A DNA stretch of 64,000 bases. It comes from Aldehydirespirator sp965220345 (GTDB lineage Bacteria; Actinomycetota; Acidimicrobiia; Acidimicrobiales; Aldehydirespiratoraceae). This document shows, in pieces, positions 9,168 through 15,572 of the stretch. Position 1 is the stretch's first letter. Each line of letters opens with the position of its first letter. A program made the translations under genes and the position numbers. The stretch is from the NCBI GenBank assembly GCA_965220345.1, contig OZ244822.1, positions 558,001 through 622,000 on the forward strand. The letters run 5' to 3'. The notes beneath the pieces were generated by a model. The model saw nothing but the letters and a program-made list of their open reading frames with translations. It was not told where the DNA came from and did no database searches.

Positions 9168-9852
9168 ACCCACACTTTCTAGCCCACACTTTCTAAAGCC
9201 CACGACACAACTATCTTCAGGCACAACCATCTGCATCCCGCAGGTGGTAGTCGAGTATGACAGCAGCAGCCAGTGCGCTTAGGGCACAACCATCTGCACG
9301 ACCACCGGCATCCCGCAGGGGCATCATCAAGCTGAAGCCATTCCCGCCGAGGCAGAAACTCGCATGAACACAAACCGCTAACCGTTCAAACCCTCAGCAG
9401 AGACAGGAGATCACACATATTGATGTTGCAACTGTGGTGGCGGCGGGAACTGCTAGCAGCCATGCCACCAACCCTGCCGACTTTGCACCAATGGTGGCTG
9501 AGTCTCTGCCCCAAGGCACGCTTGTGAGCTTCGAGGGTTTAGGGCATTTCGGGCCATTGGAAGCACCTGCTGTGGTGGCTAACCAAGCAATACGCGAACT
9601 GCTAGCAAACTCCTAAGCCCACACTTTCTAGCCCACGCTTTCTAAAGCCCACGGCACAACCATCTTCAGGCACAACCATCTGCATCCCGCAGGTGGTAGT
9701 CGAGTATGACAGCAGCAGCCAGTGCGCTTAGGGCACAACCATCTGCACGACCACCGGCATCCCGCAGGGGCATCATCAAGCTGAAGCCATTCCCGCCGAG
9801 GCAGAAACTCGCACGAACACAAACCGCTAACCGTTCAAACCCTCAGCTGAGA
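8955..9852 (+). repeat. 449-bp tandem duplication over the 3' end of the hydrolase gene
   Basis: Bases 8955-9403 are repeated at 9404-9852 with a constant shift of 449 and only scattered single-base changes (for example GCGACTG against GCAACTG, CTTATG against CTTGTG). The unit holds the last 70 codons of the alpha/beta hydrolase and about 235 bases of downstream DNA. Both junctions lie in a CAGAGACAG-like sequence. The near identity means a recent event. Confidence 0.9.
9404..9616 (+). pseudogene. Duplicated C-terminal fragment of the alpha/beta hydrolase
   Basis: This copy keeps the same frame as residues about 256-325 of the hydrolase, including GHFGPLEAP and the same stop, but has no N-terminal part, no nucleophile and no ribosome site. 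It cannot form an enzyme. It is part of the 449-bp tandem duplication. Confidence 0.85.
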
Positions 9853-9860
9853 CAGAATCG

Positions 9861-10197
9861 GCAGCGTCCACTAGCTACTAGCAACGGGCAAGCGCTACGT
9901 AGCGCTACGTTTAGTTCTGAGCACGAAGATCGGCCAGTGACTGTTACAGCGTCCTCTACATCTATCTGCGTGCCAGTGCTACCGCTGATAGACAGTCGAC
10001 GAAACCACCAAAACCGCCCGCAGATGCAACACAACTAGCTGCGAGCCAATGCGACTGGCTGCTAGAACACAAACGAAGCCACCAAAGCCGCCCGCCGGAA
10101 AACTCCACTGCAACTAGCAGCAGACGAGTGCTACCTTCGGCGAACTCACCAGCGTCTTCGCCGGTTTGAGAGCAGCGTCCACTAGCTACTAGCAACG
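9861..10197. repeat. Repeat-rich gene-free DNA with a 26-bp direct repeat
   Basis: A 26-base sequence beginning GCAGCGTCCACTAGCTACTA occurs at 9861-9886 and again at 10172-10197. Between the copies, ACGAAACCACCAAAACCGCC near 9999 recurs in altered form near 10073 (shift 74), and AGCGCTACGT is doubled at 9891-9910. I find no supported gene from 9617 to 10211. Confidence 0.7.
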
Positions 10198-10211
10198 CGC
10201 GGATGCTCCTG

Positions 10212-10625
10212 CTACTGCAAGCGAACGGGCTCTTCGGTGACTTCGCCGTTGAGTATCCGAAACGACCGCAGCGATGCCTCGGCGTGACGCAGCGAAACGA
10301 TCACAAAATGCCATGTGCCGAACGGGTCGAAGCGGGCTGCGTCAGCGATATCGGTCGGTGAGGGATAGTTGGTGGTTTGCGTGTGTGAGTGCATCACTCC
10401 CGTGACTTGCAGTCCCGCCTCGTCGGCTCGGCGCTCCACATCAAGCATCTCTTTGCCGTCAAGCATGTAGAGCTTCGACGATTCTGCCGTGTTACACATG
10501 GCATAGAACCGCTCGACACGGTCAGACCCAACAGTCGCAGCGAACAATCCGCAGGCCTCGTTAGGGAGTTCCGCAATAGCGTGAGCCACCATAGCGTTGT
10601 GCATCTCGGTGCTCATCTCCAGCAT
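10212..10625 (-). CDS. mec: Mov34/MPN/PAD-1 (JAMM) metalloprotease, Mec-like
   Basis: A 137-residue zinc protease of family M67. The full JAMM signature is present: Glu23 (NEACGLF), then H79-x-H81 followed by seven residues, Ser89 and Asp92 (HSHTQTTNYPSPTD). In mycobacteria Mec releases cysteine from the C-terminus of the sulfur carrier CysO after CysM has made the CysO-cysteine adduct. The CysM in this window is of the matching type, which supports the call, but the usual mec-cysO-cysM order is broken. An internal Met4 could be the start. The gene is followed by repeats, not by another gene of the pathway. Confidence 0.82.
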   Translation of the reverse strand: MLEMSTEMHNAMVAHAIAELPNEACGLFAATVGSDRVERFYAMCNTAESSKLYMLDGKEMLDVERRADEAGLQVTGVMHSHTQTTNYPSPTDIADAARFDPFGTWHFVIVSLRHAEASLRSFRILNGEVTEEPVRLQ

Positions 10626-10633
10626 CGCTCACA

Positions 10634-10815
10634 CCATAACGCCAAGCCCCCAGTGAGAGCACGCTGAAACCAGCCGAGGCTTACCCACACCTGCCTTGGG
10701 AATCCCCATAACGCCAAGGCACTCGTGAGAGCGATTGCAGCCGCTGCGCTTAGCGTCTGGGCGACTCTTGTGGGAAACCCATAAGGCCAAGGCACCAGTG
10801 AGAGCACGCTGAAAC
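10634..10815. repeat. Three 37-base repeats with 35- and 36-base gaps (CRISPR-like spacing)
   Basis: Copies begin at 10634, 10706 and 10779. Copies 1 and 3 share CCATAASGCCAAG, then CAGTGAGAGCACGCTGAAAC to the end; copy 2 matches through the first 27 bases and then decays. The gaps (10671-10705 and 10743-10778) are unrelated to each other. The layout and the GAAAC end look like a small decayed CRISPR array, but there are only three copies, no clear internal palindrome, and no cas genes beside it. The whole of 10626-11125 has no supported gene. Confidence 0.55.
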
Positions 10816-10903
10816 TAGGCGTGCTGAAATTGAGTGCCTAGTGACAGTCGCCACTTGTCTAGCTGCTCATGTGCTGCCATGATCACCCACCTAGCACAGC
10901 CGT

Positions 10904-11004
10904 GCTGTGCCCGCAGCCAGTTCGTGACAAGGCAATTTATGCGCTAAACGGCTACGACATAATCGCACTCGAAGAAGCTGTGCCCGCAGCCAGTTCGCGA
11001 CAAG
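10904..11004. repeat. 28-bp direct repeat pair, shift 73
   Basis: A sequence starting GCTGTGCCCGCAGCCAGTTCG lies at 10904-10931 and again at 10977-11004 with one mismatch. The shift of 73 bases equals the repeat-plus-spacer unit of the true CRISPR array at 15.6-17.8 kb, but the sequence is different. Confidence 0.6.
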
Positions 11005-11125
11005 ACAGTTCGCACAAGACAACTCGTGACAGCGAAGTGCCCGACAGTGCAGTTCGTCTCTGTTCTTCGCAGTTCGTCATCGACAAAGCCAGTCGCTAAT
11101 ACACCAAGGTTGGTCCTAGCTACAC

Positions 11126-11757
11126 CTAGCAGGAGCACCTTTCGACTCTCTCCCAGTTGGTCGGAGTGCCGTGGATGCCTTGGGGTAGGGTCGGGCCTTG
11201 TAGCCACTCGAACATGAGAGCTTTAAGTGCCGTGGGAAAGTTGCGCCGATGGCCTCGGATGCCGATGAAGCGCTCTGGCTTGTCTCCGTAACGCATGATG
11301 TTGTCTGGGATGTCCACAGCGCTACTGCCGTAGTAGGTGAACTGTTTAGAGATCAAGACTTGCGACGAGGAAGTGTCTTCTTTGGCTTTTTGAGGTCAGG
11401 GCAACCGTTTGCCAAGCTGTGGTAGCCGCGCTTTTGGATCCATTCTCCAGTTTTGGTGTTGGTGTGATAGATGTTGTCACCGCATTCTGATTCTTGCCTT
11501 CCTGTTCGCTTCGGCTTCTTTTTTGTAAACCGAGGGTCGCCCCAATATTCGTCAAAAGACATCTTCTCTTGCACCTGCATGGCGTAGATGAGCTTGCCTT
11601 CTTGGAGGTTCCGTTTGGAGCCGAGCCCGACTACCCAGTCTCCGACTTGCGCTCTCTGACGGATTCGGGGCTTGCAGGTGGCAAGAGTGCAGTAGCCATG
11701 AAAGGGATTCGGTGCGAAGCCAGTGTCGTGTGTAGCGACATAAACGAACAAGTCCAT
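11126..11757 (-). pseudogene. Nmad2-like (nucleotide modification associated domain 2) protein, frameshifted
   Basis: Two minus-strand frames together give one recognisable protein. The first part, from an ATG at 11757, reads MDLFVYVATHDTGFAPNPF, then GYCTLATCKPRIR, GDWVVGLGS and SFDEYW; the second part, read in another frame from about 11380, continues DTSSSQVLISKQFTYYGSSA, then IRGHRRNF and FEWLQG. This is the order expected for Nmad2, a domain linked to modified-base systems in phages and bacteria. The frames meet at a run of five T on the plus strand (11387-11391); one extra base there would join them. It is therefore a single-base deletion, real or from sequencing. An upstream open frame runs to 12024 but its low-complexity sequence is unlikely to be coding. 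Confidence 0.7.
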
Positions 11758-11850
11758 ACCAAACGTTACTGCAATGAGTGCATCAATATTCCGGCCAGAC
11801 CCAATGCCTAGACCCTCGTGTGGCCCGCCCACCCGGGCAGTCGAGTCAGC

Positions 11851-12295
11851 GTTCACCAGAGTGTGGCCGGGGTTGGGTCTCTGGTTCTGATTCTTGCTCT
11901 GATTTTTCGCTCCTTTCTTGTCGGTTGGGTGCTGGGTCTTTGTCTTCGGGCTCAAGGTTGCTGGCTGTGGTGTCACGGCCTGAGGTTCGGGCTCTGACGA
12001 GATTTGGTATTGGTGGTGTGTCACCTGTGCGGCCTGGTCCGTGCTGGTGGTTCAGTGCTGGATTAGCTTTTGGGCTACTCGAGGCTTTGGATGATCTGTT
12101 CTTTCGAGCAAGGGGGTTCAGCGTTCCCGGAGTCTGACTGTGGCCGTGTTTTTGGCTTGGCTGTCAGCCGGGTCTCTGGCTCTGATTTTTTGCTCCTTTC
12201 TTGTTGATTGGTGGCTGGGTTTTATGGTCAGGTTTGGTGTCTCGCTCTTGATTTGGGCAGTGTTCACCAAAGCGTGGCTGCAACCGGGTCTCTGG
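11851..12295. repeat. Degenerate direct repeats between the Nmad2-like gene and the HNH gene
   Basis: A 34-base sequence (GTTCACCA then GTGTGGCC to GGGTCTCTGG) at 11851-11884 returns with changes at 12262-12295. A second pair, GGGTCTCTGG followed by TTTTTYGCTCCTTTCTTG, is at about 11875-11921 and 12170-12204. The stretch 11758-12263 otherwise holds no gene I can support; the hydrophobic frame on the plus strand here is best seen as a shadow. Confidence 0.5.
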
Positions 12296-14282
12296 CCTGT
12301 GGGGCTGGGTTTCTGGCTTGTAGGCTCCTTTCTTTTTGCTTGCTGTTTGGGGTGCTGCTGGTGGGGCTTCTGCCTGTGGGCTCGTTTGGGTTTCGAGGTG
12401 TGATCGCCTTTTTGTCACGGCCTGGTTTGTTCTCGGTTCGTGATGGTGATCGCCCACGGCGAGCCGGTGGTTCTGGTGCTGTCCCGTCGTGGTCAGTCTT
12501 GTAGTAGTCAGTTCCGTGGTACTCACCTGTGTGGGCTGGGCCGTGCCGGGATTGAGCGCTCGGTCTGGTTGGTGGGTGCAGTGTGTGGTGGTTGTCGTCG
12601 TGTGTTTGGATGTGCCAGTTGTTGTGGTGAATGTTGTGGTGACAGTTCCAGCAGACCATGACCATGTTCTTCACACTGGTAGCGCCACCCCGTGAGTAGG
12701 GGATGATGTGATGTGCTTGACAGATGCGCGGTGGTGCCCCGCAATGAAAACAGCCGCCATAGATAGTTAGCAGTGTTTGCCATTGTGTTTCTGTGACTGT
12801 TCGTCGTGAGCGGCTGCGCCAGATCGCGTCACCAACCCGGTCATATATCAGTCCTGTCCAACGCGTGTTGCAAGACAGTTCCTCTAACACAGAGGGTGGT
12901 AGTCGTGTACCGTCTGAGAGTTCAGCAATCAACTCACCGGTCGCATCATCTACGTGAGCGACCAGCGTGATATCAGCCACCCAACCCGTGGTTGCTGAGC
13001 TTTGAACCTCACCATTAGCAACAGTGCTGCCGTGATCGTTGCTAGCAGTATCAACAGCATCTACACCACAAACCTCACCACCAGTAGTGGTGCTGGCTTC
13101 GTTGACGCTTTGAAGTGCTGTTGCTGAGAGACCGCGCCATGAGTCGCGTGTCTGCTGCGCGTCGCGGGTCTCGTTGATGGTTTGGCCTGCTGTGGCTGAG
13201 AGGGCATTAACGCCATCACCAGCATTCTCTTTGCTGTGGCTGCTGTTAACAGCGGTGGTGGTATCAGCGCTGTTGTTCTGGTCGTTTCTGGTTCTGGCGT
13301 TTTGGTTGTTGCTTATTCTGTTGACGTGTTTGGTTTGTTTGCTGGTGTCGGTGTCCTCACCGAAGCCAGTTACAGCACCCTGACCATCGCAGGTTTTGCT
13401 GCTGCTGGCGTTGCTCTCATCGTTAACTCTGCGAACTCTGCGAACAGATCCAGCGTTTTGAGCGTTTTGGGTTCTGCTGCTGGCGATGCTTTCGCTGCTA
13501 ACCCTGCGAACAGATCCAGCGTTTTGACTGTTTTGGTTTCTTTTGCTGGTCTGGCTGTCTGTGTTGGTGGCAGGAGTGTTGGTGGTGTGGTCTAGGGCAT
13601 CGGCCATGCATTGTGGGAACTGCCGTCGCTGGGTTTTGGGGAGTTTCTTGTCGTTGGTGAAGAACTGGCCTGCGATGTGGCGTATGCGGTTATGTATGCG
13701 GGTGCCGGTGATCTTGTCGAACTCGCCACGCAACGCGATCATGCCGTCATCTGTGTCATAGAACTTCAAATATCGTTTGGCGCGTTGTCGTGCATGTTCT
13801 GAAGCGCCGTTGTCGCCTTGCTGGGCAGTGATCCAGCGTCGTGTGGCGACACCGAATTGTTCGGGCCGCAGCGATGCCGCCTGCTTCAATAACTCAGCAT
13901 CATCCGCAACAGCATCGGCACTAGTTTTGGTGATCACGTCAGCAAGTCGGCGAGCGTTGGCTTGAGGAACCTGCCCGTTTTGCACCGCGTCACGCAGCTT
14001 TGGGACTTTACGCAACACTTGAGCGGTTTTGACCTGGCTATGGGCTTCGCTTTGTGTTAACCCAGCCGACACAGCTAGTACTTCTGCGCCACCGTCACCG
14101 TGACGTTCCCGTGTTGCGATCAGCTCAGCCGCAGCAGTCTGAAACGCTGCCCCGGTAGCCATCAACACTCGTGTCTGCTCTAGCGCGGCACGCAGCTCGG
14201 TGGTAGCAACACCACCGGCACGCACGGCGGTAAACATCCGTTGGGTGGCGGTGACTGCTTGTTGAGCGTCTTCTAAGATCAT
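12264..14282 (-). CDS. DUF222 and HNH endonuclease domain protein (13E12 family)
   Basis: A 672-residue protein of the actinobacterial 13E12 repeat family. The N-terminal 240 residues fit DUF222 (AQVLRKVPKLRDAV, ARRLADVI, YDTDDGMIALRGEFD). The HNH nuclease motif lies at about 508-560: two CxxC pairs (CFHCG, CWNCH) frame QAHHIIPYSRGG, giving the His-His catalytic core and a structural zinc site. Between the domains sit about 250 residues rich in Asn, Ser and Thr with internal repeats such as NAGSVRRV. The C-terminal 110 residues are disordered, Pro/Arg/His rich. The family is common in actinomycete genomes, often in many copies near mobile DNA; its biological role is not established. DNA cleavage is inferred from the intact HNH. 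Confidence 0.85.
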   Translation of the reverse strand: MILEDAQQAVTATQRMFTAVRAGGVATTELRAALEQTRVLMATGAAFQTAAAELIATRERHGDGGAEVLAVSAGLTQSEAHSQVKTAQVLRKVPKLRDAVQNGQVPQANARRLADVITKTSADAVADDAELLKQAASLRPEQFGVATRRWITAQQGDNGASEHARQRAKRYLKFYDTDDGMIALRGEFDKITGTRIHNRIRHIAGQFFTNDKKLPKTQRRQFPQCMADALDHTTNTPATNTDSQTSKRNQNSQNAGSVRRVSSESIASSRTQNAQNAGSVRRVRRVNDESNASSSKTCDGQGAVTGFGEDTDTSKQTKHVNRISNNQNARTRNDQNNSADTTTAVNSSHSKENAGDGVNALSATAGQTINETRDAQQTRDSWRGLSATALQSVNEASTTTGGEVCGVDAVDTASNDHGSTVANGEVQSSATTGWVADITLVAHVDDATGELIAELSDGTRLPPSVLEELSCNTRWTGLIYDRVGDAIWRSRSRRTVTETQWQTLLTIYGGCFHCGAPPRICQAHHIIPYSRGGATSVKNMVMVCWNCHHNIHHNNWHIQTHDDNHHTLHPPTRPSAQSRHGPAHTGEYHGTDYYKTDHDGTAPEPPARRGRSPSRTENKPGRDKKAITPRNPNEPTGRSPTSSTPNSKQKERSLQARNPAPQARDPVAATLW

Positions 14283-14590
14283 GAACAGCAGTATAGACTA
14301 TGGGTATGACAAAGCAACCTTTTTCAAGAATAATCTTGTATAATCAGTGCATCTCACTTCGTCACCGAGTGCAGGCTTTCGGGCGTGTTGCGCTAGCAAA
14401 CCAGATTGCCTCACGCCGCTGCAAAACCTGCTCAAAGAGAAGCATCTCAGCAAGACACCCGATGCAGTGGACTGGATGGAAAGTCCTCATCCGCGCGACA
14501 ACGACCTGCGTTCAATGAAGGCGAGAGGTGCGCCCCAAACCGCTGCCATATCCCGACAGTGACGTTGACGGTAGGGGACGCTCAATGAAG

Positions 14591-14610
14591 GCGGGGGGCT
14601 AACCCCCCGC
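14591..14610. other. GC-rich hairpin in gene-free stretch 14283-14968
   Basis: GCGGGGGG at 14591-14598 pairs with CCCCCCGC at 14603-14610 around the tetraloop CTAA. No T-run follows, so it is not a classic terminator. CAATGAAGGCG is found both just before it and about 70 bases upstream. The 680-base stretch has no supported gene. Confidence 0.55.
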
Positions 14611-14705
14611 AACGCCGCGGTAAGCCCGAGCGCACTGGGCAAAAGCGCCGTGGTCGGAGAGCTAGCCAACAGTTACCGCAGAGTTGAGGTCTTCACGGGA
14701 GAGCC

Positions 14706-14816
14706 ACCGACGATGCTACGGCAGTGGCTGGAATGCTTCTCACGAGCTGCGCGGGCGGAGGCGTCGAATCGCGGGCAAACCGACGATGCTACGGCAGTGG
14801 CTGGAATGCTTCTCAC
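14706..14816. repeat. 38-bp direct repeat pair, shift 73
   Basis: An identical 38-base sequence starting ACCGACGATGCTACGGCAGT is at 14706-14743 and 14779-14816, separated by 35 unrelated bases. The spacing again equals a CRISPR unit although only two copies exist and the sequence differs from the main array. Confidence 0.7.
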
Positions 14817-14968
14817 TGGCCGTAGGCCGGTTCAGATATCGTGTTGCAAATCCCGCTACCCGTCAAAGATGATGACCTGCTTAGTGACTCGTAATCGTAA
14901 GAGGCGAAGCTGCACGGATCGTGGCAACGCTTGGTGCGTCACTGCCGAAGATGCCTGACCGGCTCTTA

Positions 14969-15532
14969 CTAGTCAGAAGAGTCAGAAGAAGTGGACGGAC
15001 TGCTTCCGCTACCCAGAAGCTTTCTGTAAGCATCGAAGACCGTCTCGTTGAAGGCAACGAAACGCACCAAGCTTACGTTCGTTGGAGATTCTTGGATCGT
15101 TCTGACGGCAATAGCAGCCGACGACTCAATGGGATATCCGTAAACACCTGCAGAAATTGCGGGGAACGCCATAGATTCGACTGCAACCTCATCGGCGCAA
15201 GCTAGTGACTTTCGGTGGCACGATGCCAGCAGATCGGGCTCACCTTGATCTCCTCCCTGCCATTGAGGCCCGACGGTATGGATCACCCAGCGAGCCGCTA
15301 AATCGAAACCTGGCGTGAGCTTGGCATCGCCCTCAGCGCAACCACCCAAGCCATTGCAGCACCCTTGTAGTTTGGGTCCGGCCGCTTCATGGATGGCTCT
15401 ATCCACCCCTCCGCCAGCCAATAGTGAGGTGTTGGCAGCGTTCACAATGGCATCCACAGTTTCGGTCGTGATATCGCCAAGTGTTGCCTCAAGTCTGGGC
15501 ACGACCTTGAGTTTAGCCCGATGACCCTTCAC
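14969..15532 (-). CDS. Macrodomain protein (ADP-ribose hydrolase type)
   Basis: A 187-residue protein that is essentially one macrodomain. The ADP-ribose-binding marks are DAIVNAANTSLLAGGGVD (about 28-45) followed by AIHEAAG, and the second loop ISAGVYGYP (about 126-134). This is the MacroD/YmdB-like subclass, which removes ADP-ribose from proteins or cleaves O-acetyl-ADP-ribose. The C-terminal 15 residues are a Ser-rich tail. It stands just 40 bases from the leader-distal end of the CRISPR array and reads away from it. A link to defence is possible but not shown; macrodomains of this type are also ordinary housekeeping enzymes. Confidence 0.88.
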   Translation of the reverse strand: MKGHRAKLKVVPRLEATLGDITTETVDAIVNAANTSLLAGGGVDRAIHEAAGPKLQGCCNGLGGCAEGDAKLTPGFDLAARWVIHTVGPQWQGGDQGEPDLLASCHRKSLACADEVAVESMAFPAISAGVYGYPIESSAAIAVRTIQESPTNVSLVRFVAFNETVFDAYRKLLGSGSSPSTSSDSSD

Positions 15533-15572
15533 CGGTCAGCGGATTTGGTGCCGCCCGCACCCTGATTGCACA

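Noticed and set aside
11758..12024. 89-residue N-terminal extension of the Nmad2-like frame
   Set aside because: The sequence is low in complexity, overlaps direct repeats shared with noncoding DNA, and the family starts at MDLFVYV.
12140..12403. Hydrophobic 87-residue frame on the plus strand
   Set aside because: It is antisense to the end of the HNH gene and its hydrophobicity comes from Arg/Pro/His/Asn/Gln codons on the other strand.
14283..14968. GGAAAGTCC and GGTAAG fragments and GTGCGCCCC, which recall RNase P RNA or a group II intron
   Set aside because: The other conserved elements of either RNA are missing in order and spacing, so only the hairpin and direct repeat are reported.
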